From: JAEUIT01 sp044220875
GTDB lineage: Bacteria > Planctomycetota > Phycisphaerae > Phycisphaerales > SM1A02
Length of the DNA: 64,000 bases
Direction of reading: 5' to 3'
NCBI GenBank assembly: GCA_044220875.1
Contig: JBGAQH010000001.1
Coordinates: 434,001-498,000, forward strand
The notes beneath the pieces were generated by a model. That model worked only from the letters and a program-made list of their open reading frames with translations. It ran no database searches and was not told where the DNA came from. Positions within the stretch are counted from its first letter, which is position 1. The number at the start of each line of letters is the position of its first letter. Shown here piece by piece: positions 18,397 through 26,445 of the stretch. A program made the translations under genes and the position numbers.

Positions 18397-20085
18397 TTGC
18401 GTTCGACTCGCCTTTCGCTCATCGTTGCTGCCGTCTCGTTCGCCGCTGGATCGTCAGCGTTCGCCCAGCAGTTCATCAACCAGACCACGACCCGATTCCC
18501 CGCGACCGGCAACAACGAGTACACGAACCAGATGACGTTCGTCGACCTTGACGGCGACGGCGACCTCGACATCGTCTGGGCCAACGGTCAGACCTATTCC
18601 TCGGCGGGCGCGGCCCTCAAGCCGCGGATGTACATCAACAACGGCACCGGGACCTTCACCGACGAAACCGACACGCGCGCCCCGGGCATCACCGGTTGGT
18701 TCCGTGGCGTCGAGGCGGGTGACATCGACGGCGATGGGGACTACGACCTCATCCTTGCCCAGGACTTCAACAAGAAGCCGATCCTGCTCATCAACGACGG
18801 AACGGGCATCTTCAGCAACGGCTCCGCGCAGCTTCCGAACCTCACCTTGAGTTCGACCCGCGCACAGTTTGGCGACGTCGACAACGACGGCGATCTCGAC
18901 ATCATCATCGCGAACTCGGGCACGACGACGCGCTTCGGCACCAACGGTCGTCCCCGCCTCTACCTCAACGACGGCACCGGCGTCTTCACCGATGTGGCCA
19001 CCGTCCCGGTCGCGAACATCGCCGAGCAGATGGACGTCATCTTCTTCGATGCCGACAACGACCTTGACCTCGACATCTACGTCGGATCGCGGGCCGCCAA
19101 CAGCCAGCTTTGGCTCAACAACGGCGCGGGCACCTTCACGAAGCTCGCCTCCGGCATGCCCGTCGGCTCCACCGCGTACTCCTATGACGCCGCCGACATC
19201 GATGGCGACGGCGACATGGACCTCATCGGGGTCAACAGCGGCACCGGCTCGCAGGAACTGCTGCTGAAGAACAACGGCAACGGCACTGCGTGGACGAACG
19301 TCTCGACGTCGATCACGCCGAATCCCGCCAACGACGACAACGACAGCCGCTTCTTCGACAACGACTTCGACGGCGACCTCGACCTCTTCATCGGCGCCCT
19401 CGGCGGCAATGACCGCTACTACAACAACAACGGCACCGGCGCGTTCGCGCAGGTGGCGAGCGGCATCTTCCCCGCCGGGGCGGACTCGACGCTCGACACC
19501 AAGGTCGCCGATCTCACCGGTGACGGACGTCCGGACATCGTCACGGCCCAGGGCGAGAGCGGAGTCTTCACGAACAAGATCTACGTGAACGTCACCGGCC
19601 TGGTCGACAATCGCCCCCCGAACGTGAAGCTCACCGAGCAGGTCGTTCCGGGCGCGTCCACCGGTCCGTTCGTGGTTCGCGCCGAAGTCTTCGACGACTC
19701 GGCAAACGATCGTGGCTACGAGTTCCTCCCCGGCGCGGTGAAGCTCGTCTACACCGTCGACGGCGGCGCTCCCAACGAAGTGATCATGAAGTGGGCGGGT
19801 GCGTGGAACTACCGCGGCATCCTGCCGGACGTCGGCCCCTGCCATGACGTCGTCTACCACGTCGTCGCGACCGATCGGGTCCTGAACGTGGGCACCGGCC
19901 GCGACCGAACCTTCTCCACCGTGAGCTGCGCGAATCCGGCCGACCTCGACGGCAGCGGATCGGTCGATGCGGCCGATCTCGCCATCCTGCTCGGCCAGTG
20001 GGGCGGCCCGGGAAGCGCCGATCTCGACGGCAACGGCACCGTGGACGCTGCCGACCTTGCCGTCCTCCTCGGCGCGTGGGGCTGA
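18397..20085 (+). CDS. Secreted FG-GAP/VCBS-repeat protein with C-terminal dockerin
   Basis: The 562-residue exported protein has repeated calcium-binding FG-GAP blades (DLDGDGDLDIVWAN, DIDGDGDYDLILAQ, DVDNDGDLDIIIA and more), likely a beta-propeller, then a region around residues 390-500 with Ig-like character, and a terminal dockerin pair (DLDGSGSVDAADLAILLG and DLDGNGTVDAADLAVLLG) ending the protein. TTG 18397 is chosen because GGAGGAG (18387-18393) precedes it and it gives a clean signal peptide (MRSTRLSLIVAAVSFAAGSS); ATG 18295 and GTG 18352 would bury it. Terminated downstream at 20181-20224. Confidence 0.8.
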   Translation: MRSTRLSLIVAAVSFAAGSSAFAQQFINQTTTRFPATGNNEYTNQMTFVDLDGDGDLDIVWANGQTYSSAGAALKPRMYINNGTGTFTDETDTRAPGITGWFRGVEAGDIDGDGDYDLILAQDFNKKPILLINDGTGIFSNGSAQLPNLTLSSTRAQFGDVDNDGDLDIIIANSGTTTRFGTNGRPRLYLNDGTGVFTDVATVPVANIAEQMDVIFFDADNDLDLDIYVGSRAANSQLWLNNGAGTFTKLASGMPVGSTAYSYDAADIDGDGDMDLIGVNSGTGSQELLLKNNGNGTAWTNVSTSITPNPANDDNDSRFFDNDFDGDLDLFIGALGGNDRYYNNNGTGAFAQVASGIFPAGADSTLDTKVADLTGDGRPDIVTAQGESGVFTNKIYVNVTGLVDNRPPNVKLTEQVVPGASTGPFVVRAEVFDDSANDRGYEFLPGAVKLVYTVDGGAPNEVIMKWAGAWNYRGILPDVGPCHDVVYHVVATDRVLNVGTGRDRTFSTVSCANPADLDGSGSVDAADLAILLGQWGGPGSADLDGNGTVDAADLAVLLGAWG

Positions 20086-20093
20086 TCGAGCGA

Positions 20094-20121
20094 GCCCTTC
20101 ATGAGCGATTCGATGAAGGGC
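20094..20121 (+). terminator. Hairpin just after the FG-GAP dockerin gene
   Basis: GCCCTTCAT (20094-20102) pairs with ATGAAGGGC (20113-20121) around a 10-nt loop, starting 8 nt after the stop codon. There is no T-run, so it may protect the 3' end or act with the stronger hairpin that follows. Confidence 0.45.
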
Positions 20122-20180
20122 GCATGAATCACCGCGGCGGCTTGGTCCGATTGGACTTATCCCGCGGAAACAACTGGCGA

Positions 20181-20224
20181 ACGCCCTCGCGACGGGTAAC
20201 TTCCGCGAGGGCGTCCGCGTTTTT
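20181..20224 (+). terminator. Rho-independent terminator
   Basis: ACGCCCTCGCG (20181-20191) and CGCGAGGGCGT (20204-20214) form a perfect 11-bp stem with a 12-nt loop, followed by CCGCG and TTTTT (20220-20224). It separates the two neighbouring dockerin genes. Confidence 0.8.
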
Positions 20225-20335
20225 GTGGAGCGGGCGCCCTTCCGGTCCCTGCCGGTGTTCCTTCCCTCGTCTGTTCCGCCCCTCCCACGCCGTGGGCCGA
20301 GGCGACCAGCCCAACCCGATTGGCGGGAGTCTGTC

Positions 20336-21106
20336 ATGCGCAAGGCGTTTTTGTTTGTGTCGCTTGTTTCCGAGTGCGCCGTGGTCGCGGCCGTACAGGC
20401 GTCGACGTTGACGGTGCAGACCGCTTCGTCCTACGCATCGACGGCTGGCTGTGACCTGCAGTGCGACGCGACGCCCTCAGCGCCCTGCGCTCTGGTGTGC
20501 GACAACCAGAACCGCTCCGTGGTCGAATTCGCCACCGCGAATCTCGGCGTGAACCCGATCTCCTTCACCGCGTCGGCGACCGCCGACGGCGTCACGCTTG
20601 GCGGCAGGACGCCGGCGCATGTGACCGCCGGATTCGACGTCGAGTTCACCCTCGACGCCCCGGCCTTCGTCTACGTCGAGTGGAACATCTTCTATCCCGT
20701 CGCCGACAACAACTTCCTCCCGCCGCCGCTGCCGCCGGAGGGCATCTGGATCGGCCAGCTGCAGGCCGGGTCGTACTACGCGAGGGCGAACCACGAGGTC
20801 AGCGGCGAAGGCTCGCAGGCGTCGGGCATCTTCGTGCGCCTCATCCCGAATCCCTTCGGTGACTGCGACAACGACGGCACCTTCGACTACATCGAGATCA
20901 TCAACGGCTCGCAGCAGGACGCCAACTTCAACGGCATCCCCGACGACTGCGAAGTGCCGGGCGACCTCGACGGCGACGGCCACGTCGGCGCCCCCGACCT
21001 TGCGATCCTGCTCGGCGCGTGGGGCGGCTCTGGCGCCGCGGACTTCGACGGCAACGGTGTCGTCGGGGCCGCTGACCTCGCCATGCTCCTCGGCCTCTGG
21101 GGCTGA
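20336..21106 (+). CDS. Secreted dockerin protein of unknown function
   Basis: The 256-residue protein has a signal peptide (MRKAFLFVSLVSECAVVAAV), an unassigned beta-rich middle (residues about 25-190) and a GDCDNDGTFDYIEI ... DANFNGIPDDCEV segment of the kind often placed before dockerins in Phycisphaerae. It ends with the dockerin pair GDLDGDGHVGAPDLAILLG and DFDGNGVVGAADLAMLLG. ATG 20336 has GGGAG 6 nt upstream. The gene lies between two strong terminators and is probably monocistronic. Confidence 0.75.
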   Translation: MRKAFLFVSLVSECAVVAAVQASTLTVQTASSYASTAGCDLQCDATPSAPCALVCDNQNRSVVEFATANLGVNPISFTASATADGVTLGGRTPAHVTAGFDVEFTLDAPAFVYVEWNIFYPVADNNFLPPPLPPEGIWIGQLQAGSYYARANHEVSGEGSQASGIFVRLIPNPFGDCDNDGTFDYIEIINGSQQDANFNGIPDDCEVPGDLDGDGHVGAPDLAILLGAWGGSGAADFDGNGVVGAADLAMLLGLWG

Positions 21107-21148
21107 GCCAATCGTGCCGCGACCCGCGGCCCACGAATCTCACGCTAC

Positions 21149-21195
21149 GCTGCTCCTTCGCGCTCTGATGTGCCGCGCGAAGGAGCAGCCTTTTT
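21149..21195 (+). terminator. Very strong hairpin-T5 overlapping the SDR ribosome-binding site
   Basis: A perfect 15-bp stem, GCTGCTCCTTCGCGC (21149-21163) with GCGCGAAGGAGCAGC (21175-21189) and an 11-nt loop, is followed by C and TTTTT (21191-21195). It ends transcription of the dockerin gene. Its 3' arm contains AAGGAG (21180-21185), 8 nt before the TTG start of the next gene. A TACGCT hexamer at 21146-21151 overlaps the 5' arm and may be that gene's -10 box. Confidence 0.8.
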
Positions 21196-21994
21196 GACTT
21201 CGACCACCGAACTCGCACTCGTCGGCCGCCGCGCGGTCGTTTCAGGCAGCACTCAGGGCATCGGCAAGGCGATCGCCATCGCGCTGGCTGCGGCAGGCGC
21301 GACCGTTGACCTGATGGGCCGCAACCCCGACGGTCTGGCGAAGGTGCTGGCCGAGCTGCCGCGCCCCGCGAATCAGCAGCACGGGGCCATCCAGGTGGAC
21401 TTCGCCGATTGGCGGGCGGTCGAGAAGGCCGCACAGTCCCACGTCGCGAAGGTTGGCACGGTGCACATTCTCGTGAACAACACCGGCGGCCCGGCGGCGG
21501 GCATGGCCATCGACGCGAAGCCAGACGACTACATCAGCGCGATGTCGATGCACATCGCCTGCTTCCAGGCGCTGGCCCAGGCGTTCGCGCCGGGCATGCG
21601 AGCGGCCAACCACGGTCGCATCATCAACATCACGTCGACCTCGGTCGTCACGCCGATCAAGGGCCTTGGCGTCTCGAACACGGTGCGGGCGGCCGTCGCC
21701 AACTGGACGAAGACGCTGGCCACGGAGCTGGGTCGATTCGGCATCACCGTCAACAACATCCTGCCCGGCTTCACGAAGACCGCGCGGCTGGACGCGATCA
21801 TGAAGGGGAAGGCGAGCCGCGCCGGATCGACGGTCGACGAGGTCGAGCGCGACGCGATGCTCACCATTCCCGCGGGACGCTTCGGCGCTCCGGAGGAGAT
21901 CGCATCGGTGGCGCTCTTCCTCGCGTCGCCCGCGGCCAGCTACGTCAACGGCGTGAACCTGCCGGTGGACGGCGGGCGCCTCGCGGGCCAGTGA
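21194..21994 (+). CDS. Atypical short-chain dehydrogenase/reductase-like protein
   Basis: The 266-residue Rossmann protein has the nucleotide motif SGSTQGIGKA, VNNTGG in place of NNAG, a Ser in the ITSTSVV strand and the C-terminal YVNGVNLPVDGGR typical of FabG-like SDRs. The catalytic YxxxK is missing: the equivalent helix reads GVSNTVRAAVANWTKTLA. A known subgroup of FabG-like SDRs has this SN-x-x-R pattern and uncertain activity. TTG 21194 is chosen for its AAGGAG at 8 nt spacing; GTG 21170 lies inside the terminator hairpin. An aldehyde dehydrogenase follows nearby on the same strand. Confidence 0.82.
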   Translation: MTSTTELALVGRRAVVSGSTQGIGKAIAIALAAAGATVDLMGRNPDGLAKVLAELPRPANQQHGAIQVDFADWRAVEKAAQSHVAKVGTVHILVNNTGGPAAGMAIDAKPDDYISAMSMHIACFQALAQAFAPGMRAANHGRIINITSTSVVTPIKGLGVSNTVRAAVANWTKTLATELGRFGITVNNILPGFTKTARLDAIMKGKASRAGSTVDEVERDAMLTIPAGRFGAPEEIASVALFLASPAASYVNGVNLPVDGGRLAGQ

Positions 21995-22000
21995 CTGCGC

Positions 22001-22498
22001 TCACGTTCGTCCGCGCCAGCCCCATCGCGTGTTGACCTTCGCACGGCGCAGAGACGCGCTGAGCTGGCCGACGTGGTGCTGAAGATGGCGAAGGTTGTAG
22101 ATCGGCACCTCGGCCCGGGTCATCTTCAGGCGCGGAAAACCCGAGGGGCCTGCGAGCGAACGGGCGGTTTCGCGGGCGAGCGACTCGCGCACGCGACCGT
22201 TGCAGTATTCGAGGTAGTCGAGGATCTCCCTCTTCGAGAAGGTGCGGCTTGGGAACTCCGCGTCCAGGTCCCGGCGGCCCTTCGGAAGGTACGTTTCGTG
22301 CGGCGTCCACTCGGCGGCCGATCGCGCAGCGTAGAAGTCAACAAACGAGAGCGCGTGATGGGCCACCTGCCAGAACGGGTACGTGCCGATGATGCCGTTC
22401 CAGTGCTTCGCGGGACAGCGACGAACGCAATCGGCCAGCATGTCGAGCGAGCCCTCGAACTGGGCGAGCACGGCGGTCTTGTAGGCGTCGTTGTTCAT
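22001..22498 (-). CDS. DinB/YfiT-like putative metalloenzyme
   Basis: The 165-residue cytosolic protein looks like the DinB four-helix bundle: a helix with MLADCVRRCPAKHW, the His-bearing QVAHHALSFVDFY, and the C-terminal LRHLQHHVGQLSASLRR. Histidines in these positions bind a divalent metal in DinB/YfiT proteins, some of which are thiol transferases. Convergent with the SDR gene (6 nt between stops) and divergent from the aldehyde dehydrogenase. The start ATG 22498 has CACAAT ending 7 nt upstream and no Shine-Dalgarno. Confidence 0.75.
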   Translation of the reverse strand: MNNDAYKTAVLAQFEGSLDMLADCVRRCPAKHWNGIIGTYPFWQVAHHALSFVDFYAARSAAEWTPHETYLPKGRRDLDAEFPSRTFSKREILDYLEYCNGRVRESLARETARSLAGPSGFPRLKMTRAEVPIYNLRHLQHHVGQLSASLRRAKVNTRWGWRGRT

Positions 22499-22568
22499 GG
22501 GCGGAATTGTGCCACGCGATTCGGGCGGTCGCGCCGCAGCCCACGCTCGCGTACGCTGTCTTACCGCC

Positions 22569-24014
22569 ATGGAAACGCTCACGCACTTCATCTCGAATCA
22601 GGACGCGGTCGCCGCGAACGGCAGGCAGATCAGCGTGTTCGAACCGGCCACCGGCGCCGCGTACGCGACGATTCCCGACGGCGACGAGCGCGACGTGGCC
22701 CGGGCGGTCGAGGCGGCCAAGGCGGCCTTTCCCGGCTGGTCACAGACGCCCGCCGCGGAGCGGGCGCGATACATGAATGCGATCGCCGACGCGATCGAGT
22801 CCAGGCTCGACGAGTTCGCCGAGGCGGAGTCGCGCGACCAGGGAAAGCCGGTGGCGCTGGCGAAGTCGCTTGAGATTCCCCGGGCCGCCGCGAACCTGCG
22901 GTTCTTCGCCGGCGCGGTCCAGCACGAGCGGGGCGAGTTCTACCGCACCGACGACCGGGCGATCAACTACGTCCTCCGCCAGCCGCGCGGCGTCGCCGGC
23001 TGCATTTCGCCGTGGAACCTGCCGCTCTATCTCTTCACCTGGAAGATCGCGCCGGCGCTGGCGACGGGCAACACCGTCGTCGCCAAGCCGAGCGAGGTGA
23101 CGCCCTACACGGCGTGGATGCTCGGGCAGATCTGCCGCGACGTGAAGCTGCCGATGGGAGTCCTGAACATCGTGCATGGACTCGGCTCGAAAGTGGGCGC
23201 CGCCCTCGTCGCCCATCCCGACGTGCCGGCGATCAGCTTCACCGGCGGTACCGCAACGGGCGCGGCGATCGCGTCGGTCGCGGCGCCGATGTTCAAGAAG
23301 CTCTCGCTCGAGCTCGGCGGCAAGAACGCGACGATCGTCTGCGAGGACGCGGATCTCGAGAGGGCCGTGCCGATGATCGTGCGGAGCGCCTTCCAGAACC
23401 AGGGGGAGATCTGTCTCTGCGGCTCGCGCATCGTGGTGCACCGCTCGCTCCTCAAGGAGTTCACCGATCGGTTCGTGAACGAGGTGCGCTCGCTCAAAAC
23501 CGGCGACCCGCGGGCGACCGACACCGACGTCGGGGCGATCGTCTCGCGGCAGCATCTCGAGAAGATCCAGAGCTACGTGGCGCTGGCGAAGATCGAGGGC
23601 GGCAAGGTCCTCTGCGGCGGCGGCGAGCCGCACCTGCGAGCGCCGCGCTGCGCGAACGGCTGGTTCCACGACCCGACGGTGATCATCGGGCTCTCGCCGA
23701 CCTGTCGCACCGCGACGGAGGAGATCTTCGGCCCCGTCGCGACGATTCACGCCGTCGCCGACCACGGCGAGGCGGTGCAGGTCGCCAACTGCACGAAGTA
23801 CGGGCTCGCCTGCTCGATCTGGGGCCGTGACATCGAACGCATGCATCGCATGGCCGCCAAGATCGACGCCGGTGTGGTGTGGATCAACACCTGGATGCTG
23901 CGCGATCTCCGCACGCCCTTCGGCGGGATGAAGCAGTCCGGCGTCGGCCGCGAAGGCGGCGACGAGGCGCTGCGGTTCTTCACCGAAGCGAAGAACGTGT
24001 GCGTTGGGTGGTGA
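22569..24014 (+). CDS. Aldehyde dehydrogenase, muconic-semialdehyde type
   Basis: The 481-residue NAD(P)-dependent enzyme has the ALDH landmarks SPWNLPLYLFTWKIAPAL, KPSEVTPYTA, GGTATGAAI, the general-base LELGGKN, the catalytic Cys in NQGEICLCGSR and EEIFGPV. The spacing and NQGEICLC context resemble 2-hydroxy- or 2-aminomuconic-semialdehyde dehydrogenases (ALDH8 group), but the substrate is unproven. ATG 22569 has TACGCT (22552-22557) ending 11 nt upstream and no Shine-Dalgarno. The adjoining SDR could supply or share an aldehyde pathway, which is inference. Confidence 0.9.
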   Translation: METLTHFISNQDAVAANGRQISVFEPATGAAYATIPDGDERDVARAVEAAKAAFPGWSQTPAAERARYMNAIADAIESRLDEFAEAESRDQGKPVALAKSLEIPRAAANLRFFAGAVQHERGEFYRTDDRAINYVLRQPRGVAGCISPWNLPLYLFTWKIAPALATGNTVVAKPSEVTPYTAWMLGQICRDVKLPMGVLNIVHGLGSKVGAALVAHPDVPAISFTGGTATGAAIASVAAPMFKKLSLELGGKNATIVCEDADLERAVPMIVRSAFQNQGEICLCGSRIVVHRSLLKEFTDRFVNEVRSLKTGDPRATDTDVGAIVSRQHLEKIQSYVALAKIEGGKVLCGGGEPHLRAPRCANGWFHDPTVIIGLSPTCRTATEEIFGPVATIHAVADHGEAVQVANCTKYGLACSIWGRDIERMHRMAAKIDAGVVWINTWMLRDLRTPFGGMKQSGVGREGGDEALRFFTEAKNVCVGW

Positions 24015-24037
24015 GCGGTGCGCGACGGACGCGATTC

Positions 24038-24112
24038 GTTCAACACAGAGGCGCAGAGGACACAGAGGGTCACAGAGCAGAGTGGGGAAGGGGTCCGGAA
24101 GGGCTGCGTGGG
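24038..24112. repeat. CACAGAG element C, single arm
   Basis: Heptads CACAGAG (24044), CGCAGAG (24052), CACAGAG (24061) and CACAGAG (24071) are followed by GGGGAAGGGGTCCGGAAGGG, which matches the inner arm of element B. No right arm is seen before 24151. It starts 23 nt after the aldehyde dehydrogenase stop. Confidence 0.75.
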
Positions 24113-24151
24113 GCTTGGGGTGTGGTGTGCCGAGCTGGGGTGCGCGTCGCG

Positions 24152-24544
24152 TTAGCGACTCGCGATGAAGACGCCGGTGTTGGTTCGCGCGAAGCCGCCC
24201 TTGAAGCCGGCGGCTTGGAGTTCCGTGGCGAGCTCGTCGTCGCTGATTCGTTCGAGCGGCGGGGCTTCGGCGAGGGCGTGGACGATCGTGAAGCGCGGGT
24301 CGGCGAAGGGATCGGAGGCGATGGGCGTCGGCGGCGCTGGCGTTGCCGACGGGTTCGGCGCCGTGCGGGTGAGCAGGAGCGCGACGGCCAGCGTTGCGAC
24401 GCCGAAGAGTGACGCGGCCGCGGTCGCCTGGCGGTTGCGGCGGGCGCGAATGCGCTCGTCGAGCACGCCCGTGAGATCGTTGAAGATCGCGGCCTTGCGG
24501 CGGATCACGTCGGGCGTCAGCGGGTCGCGGTCAGGCGTGGTCAT
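24152..24544 (-). CDS. Small single-pass membrane protein, candidate anti-sigma factor
   Basis: The 130-residue protein has a charged cytoplasmic N-terminus (MTTPDRDPLTPDVIRRKAAI ... RRNRQ), one transmembrane helix near 43-61 (ASLFGVATLAVALLL) and a Pro/Ala-rich periplasmic part. It overlaps the end of the ECF sigma gene by 14 nt, the arrangement expected of a coupled anti-sigma factor. No ZAS zinc motif (HxxxCxxC) is present and sequence identity to known anti-sigma families is not evident, so the role is inferred from context. The stop is TAA within GCTAACG. Confidence 0.6.
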   Translation of the reverse strand: MTTPDRDPLTPDVIRRKAAIFNDLTGVLDERIRARRNRQATAAASLFGVATLAVALLLTRTAPNPSATPAPPTPIASDPFADPRFTIVHALAEAPPLERISDDELATELQAAGFKGGFARTNTGVFIASR

Positions 24545-25094
24545 CGGGCGCCTCCATCCGCTCGTGGAGCCGCGCGACGGCGCGACGCAGTCGCATTTCC
24601 GCGGCCTTCTCGCCGATCCCGAACGCGGCCGCGATGTGGGCGATCGAGAGGCCGCGCCAGAATCGGAGCTGCAGCAGTGATCGATCGTCGTCGGAGAGCT
24701 CCGCGAGTTCGCGTGCGAGGGACTCGATCGACTCGCCCGTCGCCGGCAGTGCGGTCGCCGACTGGGCTGCGTGTTGCGTCTCGCGCTGACCGCGGGCCCG
24801 CTCGCCCTTCAGCCGGTCGAGCGCCGCGGAGAGCGCCGCCCGCACCAGCCACGCGTCGAGAGCGGCGAGCGATCGCAGCGCCGGCAGCGATCGAACCACC
24901 CGCACCCATGCGTCGTGAACGCAGTCGAGGACGAAGGCATCGTCGCGCCGCGTTCGGCTGCGCACGAGGCGGAAGAGCATCTCGAAGCGAGCCTCGTAGA
25001 GCGACGCTAACGCGGCGCGCGAACCGGACGCGACGCCCCCGGAGGTGCGTCGCGCCCAGTCGTCGTCGATCGTTCGATCGTCGCGTGCGGGCAT
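24531..25094 (-). CDS. ECF-type RNA polymerase sigma factor
   Basis: The 187-residue protein has sigma-2 (RAALASLYEARFEMLFRLVR ... VLDCVHDAWVRVVRSLPAL) and sigma-4 (LAELSDDDRSLLQLRFWRGL ... IAAAFGIGEKAAEMRLRRAV) regions joined by an Ala/Gln-rich linker. It is likely controlled by the overlapping membrane protein downstream and may direct transcription of its own operon. It starts 12 nt after the stop of the secreted STN-like gene, with which it is presumably co-transcribed. Target promoters cannot be read from the sequence. Confidence 0.88.
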   Translation of the reverse strand: MPARDDRTIDDDWARRTSGGVASGSRAALASLYEARFEMLFRLVRSRTRRDDAFVLDCVHDAWVRVVRSLPALRSLAALDAWLVRAALSAALDRLKGERARGQRETQHAAQSATALPATGESIESLARELAELSDDDRSLLQLRFWRGLSIAHIAAAFGIGEKAAEMRLRRAVARLHERMEAPDDHA

Positions 25095-25106
25095 CGCGGA
25101 GTGGCA

Positions 25107-26189
25107 TCATGACTTCGGGGCCGGCGGCGTGAATGTCTTTTCGAGAATCGGTATGTCCTTCAGGATCGGCACGCTCGGCGACTCGCCGGCGGTGCCGCCG
25201 GGCAACTCGATGCGCGACTGCGGCAGCTTGGCCCGGACGACCTGGGCGGCGACGCCGAGCTCGTCGTTGGTTCCCTGCACGATGAGCAGTCCGCTCGGCT
25301 CGTGGTACTTCGCCTTGAACGTCGGGCTGCGGCCGTCGAAATCGATCGCGACCTGGATCGCCTCCATGATCATGCGGAGCTCGCTCGACGTGACCTGACC
25401 CTTCTCGCCCATCAGGTTGATGATGGCGCGTCGGCTCTCGGCCGGCCCGTTCGCGCTCTTGTCCACCACGCGAGAGATGATGCAGACGCTCTGGCGATAG
25501 TCGTCGAGCGGCCTGTCCGTGGGGGCACGGGACGCCAACATTCCCGATGACCCCGGCCCCACCCACATCACCCGGATGCGAACGGTGCTCTTCGACTCGT
25601 CCATGAGCGACAGGCTGCCGGGCAGCGCGAACGCGCTCGCGAGATCCAGGCGATTGAGCTGCACCGCCGGCATCACGGCGGCTCTGAGTTCGGGCGGATC
25701 GAAGACCGGCGTCGGAAGCGCGAAGTGCTGAACAAGCGACTCGATGTAATTGCCGAGCGTTCCGCCCTTGAAGTCGAGCGTCGCGGTCTGACGCATCAGC
25801 CTGGCATGCTCGAGCTCGCGGCTGTTCCGTTCGAAGTGCAGAACGTCCTTCAGGCGCTTGCGGAGCGGTTCGAGGTCGCCTCCCTCCCAGCGGAAGGTGT
25901 GAAAGCGATGGTCGGCATCCGGATAGAGAAAGACCTTCTCGGGGAGCGACAGTGACCGATGGAGTCTCTGGGTGAACTCCGTCAGCTCTTGGTCGGTCAA
26001 GGTCTCGAAGAACACAGATTGGATGACGAGCTCGCCGGCGACGAGCTCGACCGAACCGGCGTCCTGTTCAGGCGCCTGATCGCCTGCCGCCGGCGACGCG
26101 CTTGCCGGCGGCGCACTGGCGGGGTGGGCCTGGGTCTGGGGATGGGCGAACGCGATGCTGGCGGACGTGAGAAGCGTGGCGATGAGCAT
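25107..26189 (-). CDS. Secreted protein with STN/secretin-N-like modules
   Basis: The 360-residue protein has a short signal peptide (MLIATLLTSASIAFA) and an Ala/Pro-rich linker. Residues about 140-175 (ATLDFKGGTLGNYIESLVQH) look like an STN domain, and 285-320 (SGLLIVQGTNDELGVAAQVV) like a secretin N1 repeat. No outer-membrane barrel is present. ATG 26189 has GGAGG 4 nt upstream. It heads an operon with the ECF sigma factor and anti-sigma candidate, so it may be the envelope sensor or main regulated product, which is inference. The first gene of the window has a similar module layout. Confidence 0.65.
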   Translation of the reverse strand: MLIATLLTSASIAFAHPQTQAHPASAPPASASPAAGDQAPEQDAGSVELVAGELVIQSVFFETLTDQELTEFTQRLHRSLSLPEKVFLYPDADHRFHTFRWEGGDLEPLRKRLKDVLHFERNSRELEHARLMRQTATLDFKGGTLGNYIESLVQHFALPTPVFDPPELRAAVMPAVQLNRLDLASAFALPGSLSLMDESKSTVRIRVMWVGPGSSGMLASRAPTDRPLDDYRQSVCIISRVVDKSANGPAESRRAIINLMGEKGQVTSSELRMIMEAIQVAIDFDGRSPTFKAKYHEPSGLLIVQGTNDELGVAAQVVRAKLPQSRIELPGGTAGESPSVPILKDIPILEKTFTPPAPKS

Positions 26190-26268
26190 GGGACCTCCGC
26201 ACGCAAGACGACGCCGGACGGGAAAACGCGACAGGGGTTCTCAGGTCATTTTGGGCGGGTGTCCTTTC

Positions 26269-26327
26269 GGTGCAACACAGCGGATACGGGGGGTACCGAG
26301 GACAAAGAGGGCCGCAGAGAAGGTGAA
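26269..26327. repeat. Degenerate CACAGAG arm
   Basis: CAACACAGCGG at 26272 is followed by a diverged stretch, then GAGGACAAAGAGGGCCGCAG and AGAAGGTGAA, which align with the left arms of elements B and D. No intact heptad array is left. It sits in the 256-nt gap between the HAF-like gene and the STN-like operon. Confidence 0.55.
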
Positions 26328-26445
26328 CGCCGGGAACGCCAACGACCGAGCGTGTCGTCGTCCACCCGGCGAGCGAGGCGAATGGGCTTGATCGAGGAAG
26401 AGCGCTCACGACACTCGCGTCCGCGGTGCGACGGAGGTCACGCCC

